Of a stretch of 55,893 bases of DNA, positions 9,751 to 17,905 are shown piece after piece. Source of the DNA: Bacteroidales bacterium (GTDB taxonomy: Bacteria > Bacteroidota > Bacteroidia > Bacteroidales > Muribaculaceae); contig CAAFXO010000055.1 in assembly GCA_900766975.1 (NCBI GenBank), positions 1 to 55,893 of the forward strand, given 5' to 3'. A model generated the notes under the pieces. It was not told the origin of the DNA and ran no database searches. It worked only from the letters and a program-made list of their open reading frames with translations. The first letter of the stretch is position 1, and each line of letters begins with the position of its first letter. The translations under genes were made by a program, and so were the position numbers.

Positions 9751-10377
9751 ATGTTCTCAGAAACACATACTCCCAAAAGTTTGCGTCAAGTATTGACACA
9801 ATATTGCACACCACCTGAAGATTTGATCAGGGATTTTGAGAATTCCGCTCGATTGGTACAAGTAGAAAAGGGATCGGCAGTGGTGCGACAAGGAGAAGTC
9901 TGTCATGACTTTGTGATCAACAGGTATGGACTCTTTAGGGTGAGCAATAAGACAGAAGACAAGGAAGACACCTTGCTATTCGGCACATCGGGGGATGTAT
10001 TCACCTCGATCCACTCCTATTATGCCGGCGAGCCCTCGATTTTTTCTCTCATAGCAGTGGAGGATTCGGAGGTGTGGCTGATAAGTTATCATAAGATGCA
10101 CCAGATGGAGAATCGCTATCCGGCGATGGTGAAATGGATGCACAATCTTCTGATCGAGCAGTTATATAGTTTTGAGAAGCGCTACTTATTCTTCAACAAC
10201 AAAACAGCCGAAGAGCGCTTCTTGAACTTTCTGAGTATACACAGTGTTCAATTGAAGCGCACTTCGGTGAAATATATCTCGAGTATTGTTCCGCTGAAAT
10301 ATATCGCTCAATACTTGAATATGACTCAATCGACCTTGTCGCGACTACGCAAGCGATTTGTTTCACGCAACGAGTAA
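9751..10377 (+). CDS. Crp/Fnr-family transcriptional regulator
   Basis: The 208-residue protein has a cyclic nucleotide-binding-like beta-roll at about residues 25-120 (GSAVVRQGEVCHDFV in the first strands) and a C-terminal winged helix-turn-helix, with the recognition region KYIAQYLNMTQSTLSRLRKR at about 180-200. No Fnr-type cysteine cluster for an iron-sulphur centre is visible at the N-terminus, so it is not an Fnr oxygen sensor of the classical kind. The glycines and arginine that bind cAMP in E. coli Crp are also not obvious, so the ligand is unknown. Such stand-alone regulators are common in Bacteroidales. The gene is divergent from the protease group and shares with it a spacer carrying an Fnr-like palindrome. 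Confidence 0.85.
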   Translation: MFSETHTPKSLRQVLTQYCTPPEDLIRDFENSARLVQVEKGSAVVRQGEVCHDFVINRYGLFRVSNKTEDKEDTLLFGTSGDVFTSIHSYYAGEPSIFSLIAVEDSEVWLISYHKMHQMENRYPAMVKWMHNLLIEQLYSFEKRYLFFNNKTAEERFLNFLSIHSVQLKRTSVKYISSIVPLKYIAQYLNMTQSTLSRLRKRFVSRNE

Positions 10378-10403
10378 ACGTTATTTCAAATTACGTGAGT
10401 CCT

Positions 10404-11255
10404 CTATTTCTTTTTGGGGGCTTCGTCGGGGAAGCGGTTGGGGAAGTCGAAGTGGACTTTGGGGTGGGTTAGCGCCCATACCACTAAGAAGATGCCGAGC
10501 AGGACGAAGGGAATGCTGAGCATCTGGCCGATGTTCATGCCGTAGCGTTCTATCAGATCAAACTCGGAAGCGACCTGCACATTCTTGAGGTATTCGATGA
10601 AGAAACGGGAGAGGAATGTGCCGATGAAGAATATGCCGGTGAGAAGCCAGGGGCGCTGCTGGGCGTTTTTCTTCCAGTACATCCACATCAGGAGTGCGAA
10701 TAGGAGGAAATAGCAGAGGGCTTCGTAGATCTGTGTGGGGTGAGCGGGGAGCGTCTGCCCATCTCTAACGAATATGAATCCCCAAGGGATATCGGTGGGG
10801 CCGCCATAGATTTCGCTGTTCATGAGGTTGCCGAAGCGTATAAGCCCCGCCACCATCGCTGTGGGGATGACAATCTTGTCGAAGACCCAAGAAGCTGGCT
10901 TGCGGGTGACACACCAGGAGAATATGAAGAGCGCCAGGATGTTGGCGATGGTGCCGCCATGGCTGGCGAGGCCACCCTCCCAGATGCGGATGATCTTCTC
11001 GGGATGAAGCGAATAGTAGTCCCACTCATAGAAGAAGACATGGCCGAGCCGAGCACCGACGATGGTGCCGATCACGACGTAAGTAAGGAGTACGCCCACC
11101 CAACGTTCGGGGGCACCCTCATGGCGGAACATGCGACACATTATATAATAGCCGCCCAAGAAGCCTAATGCAAAAGCCAGGCCATACCATCTGACGGAAA
11201 TCGGTCCGATCGAGAAGAAGATCGGATCGACATTCCATAATATAGAATTCAGCAT
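10404..11255 (-). CDS. lgt: Prolipoprotein diacylglyceryl transferase
   Basis: Lgt moves a diacylglyceryl group from phosphatidylglycerol to the lipobox cysteine of prelipoproteins in the inner membrane, the first step of lipoprotein maturation. The 283-residue product has about seven hydrophobic segments, an SVRWYGLAFALGF opening, the region RFGNLMNSEIYGG (the Lgt signature with its conserved Arg/Asn) and the HPTQIYEAL motif. I chose the ATG at 11255; an in-frame TTG two codons earlier is possible but less likely. A hairpin separates it from ackA upstream. A DUF4105/Lnb-like gene, possibly the last step of the same pathway, lies at 43-44 kb. Confidence 0.95.
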   Translation of the reverse strand: MLNSILWNVDPIFFSIGPISVRWYGLAFALGFLGGYYIMCRMFRHEGAPERWVGVLLTYVVIGTIVGARLGHVFFYEWDYYSLHPEKIIRIWEGGLASHGGTIANILALFIFSWCVTRKPASWVFDKIVIPTAMVAGLIRFGNLMNSEIYGGPTDIPWGFIFVRDGQTLPAHPTQIYEALCYFLLFALLMWMYWKKNAQQRPWLLTGIFFIGTFLSRFFIEYLKNVQVASEFDLIERYGMNIGQMLSIPFVLLGIFLVVWALTHPKVHFDFPNRFPDEAPKKK

Positions 11256-11269
11256 AAGCAAATATAGAG

Positions 11270-11320
11270 GGCTGTTGGATCATTGGGACATTCTAATGAC
11301 ATCCGCAAGATCCAACAGCC
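11270..11320 (-). terminator. Hairpin after ackA
   Basis: GGCTGTTGGATC (11270-11281) and GATCCAACAGCC (11309-11320) form a perfect 12-bp stem with a 27-nt loop, 9 bp after the ackA stop. On the minus strand no long T-run follows (CTCTATATTTGC), so it may only attenuate read-through into lgt. A TATATTTG box lies at 11266-11259, too close to the lgt ATG to be a normal promoter. Confidence 0.6.
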
Positions 11321-11329
11321 TTGGATTAA

Positions 11330-12529
11330 TTATAAATCAGCTACGATAGCAGCAGTATCTTCGGCGATCATCATCTCCTCGTCGGTGGGGATGACCACGA
11401 CCTTGACCTTGGAGTCGGGGCCGGAGATTACGATCTCCTTGCCACGCGATTTGTTGGCCTCTCTGTCGAGAGTAACGCCGAGGTAGGCGAGGTTTTCGCA
11501 GAGATATTGGCGAGTGCCGAGTTGGTTTTCGCCGACACCGCCGGTGAATACGATTACGTCGACGCCACCGAGAGCGGCAGCGTAAGCGCCGATATATTTA
11601 AGGATGCGATAGTTGTACATATCCATGGCGAGGATGGCGCGGGGGTCACCCTTCTCGATGCCGGCTTCGATGTCGCGCATATCGTTGGAGATGCCGCTGA
11701 TGCCGAGCACGCCACTCTCCTTATTGATCATCTTGGAGAGAGCGGCAGCATCCATACCCTTTCGTTCGATCAAGTATGCCAAAGCACCGGGATCGACGTC
11801 ACCGACGCGAGTACCCATCATAAGTCCTTCGGTGGGGGTGAGACCCATGGAAGTGTCGACACTTTCGCCATTGCGCACGGCAGTGATGCTACCGCCATTG
11901 CCGATATGGCAAGTGATCATGCGGCAATTCTTGGGGTCAATGCCGAGGAATTCACAAGCGCGGCGCGACACATAGCGATGGCTTGTGCCGTGGAAACCAT
12001 AGCGACGCACGCCATACTTCTCGTAGCACTCGTAGGGGAGGGCATACATGTATGCATGCCGGGGCATGGTCTGATGGAAAGCAGTGTCGAAGACACCGAC
12101 TTGGGGCACGCCGGGGAGGAGTTTGAGCACAGCCTCGATGCCGGTGATATTGGCAGGATTGTGGAGGGGAGCCACGGGATAGCACTCCTTGACACGAGCG
12201 ATCACTTCGTCGGTGATGAGCACTGACTTATTGAAATATTCCATGCCATGCACCACGCGGTGGCCTACAGCCTGGATCTCGTCAAGGCTCTTGATGACGC
12301 CATATTCGGCGTTGGTCAGGACGTTGAAGACCTGGCGGATAGCCTCGGTATGATCGGGCATAGAGACTTCGATGGTCTTCTTGGAGCCATCAGCGAGTTT
12401 GAACTTGATAAAGGAATCGGGGAGACCGATCTTTTCGACGCCACCTTCGGCGAGGACCTCTTTAGAGCAGTTGTCGATGAGCTTATACTTAACGCTCGAG
12501 CTGCCATTGTTGAGAACAAGAATTTTCAT
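11330..12529 (-). CDS. ackA: Acetate kinase
   Basis: The 399-residue protein converts acetyl phosphate and ADP to acetate and ATP, the energy-yielding last step of acetate fermentation. The start MKILVLNNGSSSVKYKLID is the typical AckA N-terminus with its phosphate-binding NxGSSSxK motif; VGHRVVHG, the FDTAFH catalytic aspartate region, and HIGNGGSI and FTGGVGEN follow in the normal order. I placed the start at the ATG at 12529, which removes nine extra codons of an upstream in-frame start and leaves 23 bp after pta. The pair forms a classical operon with pta first. Confidence 0.97.
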   Translation of the reverse strand: MKILVLNNGSSSVKYKLIDNCSKEVLAEGGVEKIGLPDSFIKFKLADGSKKTIEVSMPDHTEAIRQVFNVLTNAEYGVIKSLDEIQAVGHRVVHGMEYFNKSVLITDEVIARVKECYPVAPLHNPANITGIEAVLKLLPGVPQVGVFDTAFHQTMPRHAYMYALPYECYEKYGVRRYGFHGTSHRYVSRRACEFLGIDPKNCRMITCHIGNGGSITAVRNGESVDTSMGLTPTEGLMMGTRVGDVDPGALAYLIERKGMDAAALSKMINKESGVLGISGISNDMRDIEAGIEKGDPRAILAMDMYNYRILKYIGAYAAALGGVDVIVFTGGVGENQLGTRQYLCENLAYLGVTLDREANKSRGKEIVISGPDSKVKVVVIPTDEEMMIAEDTAAIVADL

Positions 12530-12552
12530 GAGATATGTATGGGAGTTAGAGA

Positions 12553-13554
12553 TCAATGGATAGCCTGGTTGCAGGTCACGATGATTGTATTGACGATATC
12601 ATCGACGGTGGCGCCGCGGGAGAGGTCGTTGACGGGAGCGGCGAGGCCTTGGAGCACCGGGCCGACGGCACCGGCGCCGGAGATACGTTGCACGAGTTTA
12701 TAGGCGATATTGCCGGTTTCGAGCGAGGGGAACACGAGGGTGTTGGCGTGGCCGGCGACCTTGCTGCCGGGGGCTTTCATCTCGCCGACGTGTGGCACGA
12801 TGGCGGCATCCGACTGGAGTTCGCCGTCGATCTGAAGGTCGGGAGCCATCTCATGTGCCAACTCAGTGGCGCGGATCACCTTATCGACACGTTCGTGTGT
12901 AGCGCTACCCTTGGTGGAGAAAGAGCACATGGCGATGCGGGGCTCGAGGCCGGCGATGTCGCGAGTGGTCTGGGCAGTAGAGACAGCGATTTGAGCCAAC
13001 TCCTCGGCAGTGGGATCGGGCACAACGGCGCAATCGGCGAATACGAGCATGTTGGTGTCGCCGTAGGGGCAATCCTCGGGGAGGAGCATGATAAATGCAC
13101 CGCTCACCACAGAGATGCCCGGTTTGGTCTTAAGCACTTGGAAAGCGGCGCGGAGCACATGAGAAGTGGGGCTAAGAGCGCCTGCTACCATGGCATCGGC
13201 ATCGCCATTCTTGATCATAAGGCAGCCGAGATATAGGGGATCTTTCACCTGCTCGCGAGCTTGCTCGATGGTGACACCCTTCTTCTCGCGGAGCTTGCGG
13301 AAGAGTTCGGCATAGGGCTCGGTGTAGGCAGCATCTTTACTGTCGACGAAGGTAGCCTTCTCGATCAGAGGGAGGCCAAGCTCGAAGGCGCGACGGAGCA
13401 CCTCCTCCTTTTTGCCAACAAAGATGACATCGGCTACAGCGAGCTCGATGATACGATTAGCAGCCTGCAAGGTGCGAGGCTCTAATGACTCGGGGAGTAC
13501 GAGACGACGACGGTTCTCCTGAGCACGTCGTGTGAGTCTTTCGAAAAGTTTCAT
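12553..13554 (-). CDS. pta: Phosphate acetyltransferase
   Basis: Pta exchanges CoA of acetyl-CoA for phosphate, making acetyl phosphate for AckA. The 333-residue product is the short single-domain form, starting MKLFERLTRRAQENRRRLVL, and contains the family motifs VAGALSPTSHVLRAA, the SFSTKGSATHE loop, GELQSDAAIVP and FPSLETGNIAYKLVQR. A longer reading from 13698 would add 48 codons of intergenic-like sequence with no Pta homology, so the ATG at 13554 is preferred. It is the first gene of pta-ackA and is divergent from the LptF/G permease gene. Confidence 0.97.
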   Translation of the reverse strand: MKLFERLTRRAQENRRRLVLPESLEPRTLQAANRIIELAVADVIFVGKKEEVLRRAFELGLPLIEKATFVDSKDAAYTEPYAELFRKLREKKGVTIEQAREQVKDPLYLGCLMIKNGDADAMVAGALSPTSHVLRAAFQVLKTKPGISVVSGAFIMLLPEDCPYGDTNMLVFADCAVVPDPTAEELAQIAVSTAQTTRDIAGLEPRIAMCSFSTKGSATHERVDKVIRATELAHEMAPDLQIDGELQSDAAIVPHVGEMKAPGSKVAGHANTLVFPSLETGNIAYKLVQRISGAGAVGPVLQGLAAPVNDLSRGATVDDIVNTIIVTCNQAIH

Positions 13555-13607
13555 TTTATAATGCGGTTTATGATAATGTTTTAAAGTACTAATTTTGGTC
13601 TGCTCGG

Positions 13608-13622
13608 GGAGCCGGAGGCTCC
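13608..13622 (-). other. Small hairpin in the pta leader
   Basis: GGAGCC-GGA-GGCTCC is a perfect 6-bp stem with a three-base loop in the presumed 5' leader of pta, about 54 bp before the ATG. It is too short to assign a role. Confidence 0.4.
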
Positions 13623-13643
13623 AATCGGGGCATAACTGATGCG

Positions 13644-13678
13644 TAAAGTTACAAAAAATTTCCGTGTCTAACCAAAAA
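13644..13678 (-). promoter_or_regulatory. Probable pta promoter
   Basis: On the minus strand a TTTTTGG block (13678-13672) and, about 20 nt later, TAACTTTA (13651-13644) resemble the Bacteroidota -33/-7 pair, with the final G of the -7 box replaced by A. The leader would be about 85 nt and include the small hairpin at 13608-13622. Confidence 0.45.
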
Positions 13679-13740
13679 TTTTTAACTTTACAGCGCAAAA
13701 CACACCGACTCTGCGCAAAAGAGGCGGCATTTATCGAAAA

Positions 13741-15786
13741 ATGAAAGTTTTTAAGCGACTATATCTCTTCATATTACGCAGTTTTCTGCCGCAATTCGCG
13801 ATGACATTTTTCATCGTGCTCTTCATCGTGCTGATGCAGTTCCTCTGGAGATACATCGACGACTTGGTGGGAAAAGGACTCTCGATCGACTTGCTGGCGG
13901 AATTGTTTTTTTATGCCGCAGTGAGTATGGTGCCGATGGCGCTACCCTTGGCAATCTTGTTGGCGAGTCTGATGACGTTCGGCAATCTGGGTGAGAAATC
14001 GGAATTGACCGCCATCAAGGCCTCGGGGGTATCTCTGGTCAAGACGATGCGACCGCTGATCATCTTCATCACGATGGTGGCAGTCGGCGCCTTCTTCTTC
14101 CAGAATGATATCCTGCCCAAGGCGCAGGTGAAGATGTGGACACTTCTCTTCTCGGCGAAGCAGAAATCACCTGAGTTGGAAATACCTGAAGAGGCATTCT
14201 ATGATCAGATTCCGGGCTATAACATCTTCGTGAAGAGCAAGGATAATGATAGCGGCATGCTCTATGATGTGATGATCTATGACGTGTCGAAGGGTGGCGA
14301 CAATGCCACGATCCTACTTGCCGATTCCGCCCGCTTGGCATTCACTCCCGATATGCGTTATCTCTATCTCCACATGATGCAGGGGGAGCAATTCGAGAAT
14401 CTTCGCGAGCAGAAGATGTCGGATCGCAATGTGCCCTTCCGGCGGGAGAAATTCTTGGACAAGGAGATTTTGATACCCTTCGATGCCAACTTCAACAAGC
14501 TGGATGAGGGGGGTATGCGCAAGCAGTATGTGGGTAAGAACATAGCGGAATTGCGGCAGACACTCGACTCGCTGAGTGTGCGTATTGACTCGATCGGCAG
14601 GGAAGATAGTCGAGGGTTCGAGCGGGCAATGTTCTATGGTCTTGGGGATGCGATGATCGGCAGGACAGAGGAGACTCGCGACGGGTCGCGCACATATAGT
14701 GTGGATGCTCGTCATGGCGAAGAGATGCCAGCCTCTGTGGGGCAAAATGGTGAAATAATGCGAATTGAGGGGCAAGACCGACCTCAGCAACAAGCCAAAG
14801 CGACGCAGCCGAAAGAGAAGAAGAGCGATAAGTTGCCTCGCACTCAGGCACAGATGAATCTGGATTCGGCTCTTCAGGCACTCTCATCCAAGGATCTCAA
14901 CCAGGTGTTCAATACCGCCACTACGCTGATCAATAACCGCAAACTCGAGATCGAGTTCCGTGCCATACAGATGGAAGATGAGAAGAAGATCTATCGTCGG
15001 CACGAGATCGAGTTGATCAAGAAATTCACTCTGTCGGTGGCATGTATCATATTCCTCTTCATCGGGGCGCCATTGGGAGCTATCATCCGCAAGGGTGGAC
15101 TTGGGGCGCCGTTGGTGATCTCGGTGCTGCTCTTCTTGGTGTATTATATCATCGACAATACGGGGTATAAGTTGGCTCGCGATGGGCGCTGGGAGGTATG
15201 GGCAGGCATGTGGCTATCGACGGCAGTGCTGATGCCCTTGGGCATCTTCGTGACTTACAAGGCGATGAATGACTCGGCAGTGTTCAATGCCGACTTGTAT
15301 AAGGAGTGGTTCAGGCGGCGACTCGGGTTGCCCGAAAGTCGTCATGTCACCCTCAAGGAGGTAGTGATTCGCGATCCGAATCTTGCGGTGGCATTGGCAA
15401 AGGTGGAGACGCTCCATTATCAGGCAGTGGCATGGCTTTCGGCACATCGTTCGCGGCCCGGATACCGGCAATATTGGGATCAGTCGTACGATCCGAAGGA
15501 GATCGACGAAATCGGGATGCTTGCCGACGAACTTTGTGAGTATCTCAGTGACTCGCAAGATGTGGTGGTGATCGATGCCTTGGGGCGCTACCCCACTACA
15601 CGCTCCCTCTTTATCCTTCATCCCTTCCGAGGGCAGCGTATGCGTCGCATCATGAAATGGTGTCTCCCCATCGGCGGCCTCATCTACCTCATATCCCTCC
15701 CCTACGCCCGCCGCGTCTACGACGAAATCACCAAGATAGAACAAGCCAACCAACACCTATCCCACACCATAGAGCGCGTTCCTTAA
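13741..15786 (+). CDS. LptF/LptG-family lipopolysaccharide export permease, extended
   Basis: The 681-residue protein belongs to the YjgP/YjgQ (LptF/LptG) family, whose members form the inner-membrane channel of the Lpt ABC exporter that extracts lipopolysaccharide. Three N-terminal membrane segments (about 10-35, 55-80, 95-120), a periplasmic beta-rich domain (about 130-300), a charged Gln/Lys-rich linker (about 300-370) and three further membrane segments (about 425-520) fit the family. It then continues for about 150 residues, with an ordered soluble part and a last hydrophobic segment (about 640-660), beyond the end of the roughly 360-residue E. coli proteins. The last codons, ERVP plus stop, lie inside a 15-bp intergenic repeat. 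The ATP-binding partner LptB is not in the window. Confidence 0.88.
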   Translation: MKVFKRLYLFILRSFLPQFAMTFFIVLFIVLMQFLWRYIDDLVGKGLSIDLLAELFFYAAVSMVPMALPLAILLASLMTFGNLGEKSELTAIKASGVSLVKTMRPLIIFITMVAVGAFFFQNDILPKAQVKMWTLLFSAKQKSPELEIPEEAFYDQIPGYNIFVKSKDNDSGMLYDVMIYDVSKGGDNATILLADSARLAFTPDMRYLYLHMMQGEQFENLREQKMSDRNVPFRREKFLDKEILIPFDANFNKLDEGGMRKQYVGKNIAELRQTLDSLSVRIDSIGREDSRGFERAMFYGLGDAMIGRTEETRDGSRTYSVDARHGEEMPASVGQNGEIMRIEGQDRPQQQAKATQPKEKKSDKLPRTQAQMNLDSALQALSSKDLNQVFNTATTLINNRKLEIEFRAIQMEDEKKIYRRHEIELIKKFTLSVACIIFLFIGAPLGAIIRKGGLGAPLVISVLLFLVYYIIDNTGYKLARDGRWEVWAGMWLSTAVLMPLGIFVTYKAMNDSAVFNADLYKEWFRRRLGLPESRHVTLKEVVIRDPNLAVALAKVETLHYQAVAWLSAHRSRPGYRQYWDQSYDPKEIDEIGMLADELCEYLSDSQDVVVIDALGRYPTTRSLFILHPFRGQRMRRIMKWCLPIGGLIYLISLPYARRVYDEITKIEQANQHLSHTIERVP

Positions 15787-15801
15787 GAGCGCGTTCCTTA
15801 A
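15772..15801 (+). repeat. Two tandem copies of GAGCGCGTTCCTTAA
   Basis: The 15-mer occurs at 15772-15786 and again directly at 15787-15801. The first copy supplies the last four codons and the stop of the upstream gene. Another perfect copy is at 31205-31219 and degenerate ones lie at other gene ends. Confidence 0.85.
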
Positions 15802-16064
15802 ATTTTTGGGGCGAAGTCTGATTTTGCGTTAAAATGTGTTAAAACTTCTGCTTGCTTTGAACAAACGAGGGGGCTTTGTGGTAATATAAGTAAGTTAGAA
15901 GATAGATTTTTGTTCATTAAGTTAAGATTGGACGGACCCCAACAACCGTCACAAGAGCGGGTACTCGTGAGAGCACTCGCTTTCTTCATTAATTATTTGC
16001 TTATTCGGTAAAAATTTATTTAATTTGTTGAACTTATATTACTCTCTAAAATCTTGATTGATGT
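15802..16064. other. AT-rich spacer with hairpins, no gene
   Basis: No convincing coding frame is present. The spacer holds TTAAAATGTGTTAAA (15826-15840), a small hairpin (GACGG/CCGTC near 15932-15950) and a longer imperfect hairpin at 15957-15980. It marks the transition from host-like base composition to the AT-rich DUF3791/DUF3990 module. Confidence 0.6.
15957..15980 (+). terminator. Imperfect hairpin followed by TTTCTTC
   Basis: GCGGGTACTC-GTGA-GAGCACTCGC pairs over ten positions with one mismatch and one G-T pair and is followed by TTTCTTC. It may end the LptF/G transcript or an unannotated short RNA in the spacer. Confidence 0.45.
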
Positions 16065-16286
16065 ATGAAATATGAGTCACGCGACATTATGGAGTATATA
16101 ATTGCCTTGGTGAGTGAATTTGCCAAGAAGTTTGACCTATCCAATAGGCAAGCTTTCAATTATATACGCAACCATCAAGGCATATCTTTTATTGAGCAAA
16201 ACTATGGCATCATACATACTCTTGATTTTAAAGAGGCTGTGGATAGTGTAGCCACATATTGTCGTAAAACAGGAGGCTTGTTATGA
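16065..16286 (+). CDS. DUF3791-family small protein
   Basis: The 73-residue protein matches the DUF3791 pattern: a helical start (IIALVSEFAKKFDLSNRQAF) followed by a conserved central FIEQNYGIIHTL segment and a helical end. It has no signal peptide or membrane segment. Members occur next to DUF3990 proteins in many Bacteroidota and Firmicutes, which suggests an antitoxin-like or partner role, but to my knowledge the function is not established. The stop overlaps the next start in ATGA, so the two are translationally coupled. The sequence is clearly more AT-rich than the neighbouring core genes, consistent with acquisition by transfer. Confidence 0.7.
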   Translation: MKYESRDIMEYIIALVSEFAKKFDLSNRQAFNYIRNHQGISFIEQNYGIIHTLDFKEAVDSVATYCRKTGGLL

Positions 16287-16750
16287 TTCTTTATCATGGG
16301 TCAAACATATCTATTGAACAAATAGACCTAAGTAGATCAAAACCTAACAAAGATTTTGGTCAAGGATTTTATTTGTCAGAAAATGAAGAGCAAGCAAAAG
16401 ATATGGCTCTTTTTAAATCAATGTTGCTTGGAGGCACTCCAACAGTATCAAAATTCGAATTTGACGAGTCAATTATGGGAAAGGATATCTTAAAAATAAA
16501 GGTTTTTGATGGCTATTCCGAAGAGTGGGCTAATTTCGTATTTGCCAATCGAGAAGGTAAACAAGTTGAAAAATTTGATATCATTTATGGTCCAATAGCA
16601 AACGATAAAGTGGGGCTTCAGATTCGTAAACTAAAAGATGGGAGCATCGACAAATTTGAGTTCTTGAATAGATTAAAATATATGAAAGGGATAACATACC
16701 AGTACTTCTTTGGGAGTAATGAGTCGATAAAATATCTAAGAAAACTATGA
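16283..16750 (+). CDS. DUF3990 protein, putative ADP-ribosyltransferase fold
   Basis: The 155-residue protein shows the hallmarks of DUF3990: LYHGSN at the N-terminus (His5), GQGFYLSENEEQA (Tyr30), WANFVFANR, FDIIYGPIANDKVG and a C-terminal YQYFFGSNESIKYL (Gln140). The order His, Tyr, then Gln/Glu parallels the catalytic triad of H-Y-E class ADP-ribosyltransferases, so an NAD-dependent modifying activity is plausible but not proven. It is cytosolic by sequence. It sits between two small helical proteins with ATGA overlaps on both sides, an arrangement typical of toxin modules with neutralising partners. Codon use is AT-rich. Confidence 0.75.
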   Translation: MILYHGSNISIEQIDLSRSKPNKDFGQGFYLSENEEQAKDMALFKSMLLGGTPTVSKFEFDESIMGKDILKIKVFDGYSEEWANFVFANREGKQVEKFDIIYGPIANDKVGLQIRKLKDGSIDKFEFLNRLKYMKGITYQYFFGSNESIKYLRKL

Positions 16751-16971
16751 GTGAAAGTGATATTCAATACTTAACGGAAGCATTGACTGCAGATTTGGCG
16801 GAAATGCTCTCTAAAGACTTCAATATGAATATATTGGAAAGTCTTAACACGCTATATAATTCCGAAACTTATCTAAAATTTACAAATCCTGCTACCGGCT
16901 TGTATTACCAAAGTCCTCTATATGTATACTCCTACCTCAAACAAGAAATAACCACCGGAAAACTTGCTTAA
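16747..16971 (+). CDS. Small DUF3791-like partner protein
   Basis: The 74-residue protein has a helical N-terminal half (DIQYLTEALTADLAEML) and a conserved-looking block SETYLKFTNPATGLYYQSP followed by VYSYLKQEI. Proteins of this appearance often end DUF3791/DUF3990 operons. No catalytic motif or membrane segment is visible. Translation is coupled to the DUF3990 gene by an ATGA overlap. The role as a third partner, for example a second antitoxin or adaptor, is inferred from position. The gene ends 17 bp before an AraC-type regulator with host-like composition, which marks the right edge of the AT-rich patch. Confidence 0.6.
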   Translation: MSESDIQYLTEALTADLAEMLSKDFNMNILESLNTLYNSETYLKFTNPATGLYYQSPLYVYSYLKQEITTGKLA

Positions 16972-16988
16972 AGCACTTTCCTTAACTT

Positions 16989-17813
16989 ATGCAAACGGCG
17001 GTAATGCTTCCGGATCCCTCATTGAGGGCATATATCCATCACTATTGGGTGATGAAGGCAGACCGCATCTCGGTGGAGATGAACATACTGCCTACGGGGT
17101 TGATGAAATGGATGTTTCATCGACGCGACCCCTTTATGATCAACGGGACATTAGACTACGACAAAATAGCCACAGTCTGCGGCCAATACAAGCATAGCAT
17201 CAACGTACAGACCTCCGGGAATACGCATCTGCTCTTCGTCTTCTTCCAGCCCTATGCTCTGAAGATGATCATGGGAATACCCTCCGACCTATTTCTCGAA
17301 GACAACGTATCGATGGATCAACTGAGCATGCCCGACTTTCATGAACTGAAGATGCGAGTACTCGACTCTGCCACCGACCGCGAAGCCATCGACATCATCG
17401 AGACGTTCATCAAGCGCCGACTCTACAACCATGGCACCGACATATATCTCAAGCCCTTGCAGAGAGTGTGCCAAGAGATAGCACTCCACCCGACCATCGG
17501 CATAGACCGACTCAGCGACATCGCCTGCATGAGCGAGCGACAATTACGCCGCATCTTCTCCGAAAACATTGGCATAAGCCCCAAGCAAATGCTCCGCACC
17601 CGCCGATTCCTGCATGCCACCCACATGATCCGCTCACTCCACGACCCCAACTTCACCGACATTGTCGCCGACTTGGGATATACCGACCACTCCCACCTGA
17701 ACAAAGAATTCAAATACTTCGCCGGGATGACTCCCACCCAATACATGCGTCATCTGCTTGAAATAGAGCGTAGTAACTTCATCAAAGGATACTTCGCCTA
17801 CCACACCGAATAA
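16989..17813 (+). CDS. AraC-family transcriptional regulator
   Basis: The 274-residue protein has an N-terminal domain of about 150 residues with the DUF6597-like opening SLRAYIHHYWVMKAD, and a C-terminal AraC/XylS DNA-binding domain with two helix-turn-helix motifs (IDRLSDIACMSERQLRRIF and FTDIVADLGYTDHSHLNKEF) followed by MTPTQYMRH. The ligand is unknown. It is transcribed toward the outer-membrane receptor gene 92 bp downstream and may control it, but a separate promoter box is present in between. It begins 17 bp after the AT-rich small-protein module and has the codon use of the core genes. Confidence 0.88.
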   Translation: MQTAVMLPDPSLRAYIHHYWVMKADRISVEMNILPTGLMKWMFHRRDPFMINGTLDYDKIATVCGQYKHSINVQTSGNTHLLFVFFQPYALKMIMGIPSDLFLEDNVSMDQLSMPDFHELKMRVLDSATDREAIDIIETFIKRRLYNHGTDIYLKPLQRVCQEIALHPTIGIDRLSDIACMSERQLRRIFSENIGISPKQMLRTRRFLHATHMIRSLHDPNFTDIVADLGYTDHSHLNKEFKYFAGMTPTQYMRHLLEIERSNFIKGYFAYHTE

Positions 17814-17866
17814 ATCACCTTTTAAAATTTGTCCGTTTTTTACACCATCGTCTGTCACAAAAAGCC

Positions 17867-17874
17867 TACTTTTG
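17867..17874 (+). promoter_or_regulatory. -7 box of the receptor gene
   Basis: TACTTTTG matches TAnnTTTG exactly and lies 31 bp before the receptor ATG. No good -33 box is seen at the usual distance, which may mean that an activator such as the upstream AraC protein is needed. Confidence 0.5.
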
Positions 17875-17905
17875 TTGTCACTATATAAAAAGAAACAACA
17901 AAATT

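Noticed and set aside
11259..11266. TATATTTG as a promoter of lgt
   Set aside because: The box is only about four bases from the ATG and has no -33 partner; it would need a leaderless message or a later start, and no later Met fits Lgt.
15798..15989. A 63-codon minus-strand frame in the spacer after the LptF/G gene
   Set aside because: It runs through repeats and hairpins, has low-complexity sequence and no start signal.
16964..17197. A 77-codon open frame overlapping the start of the AraC gene
   Set aside because: It is in another frame of the AraC gene, has no ribosome-binding site of its own and no family features.
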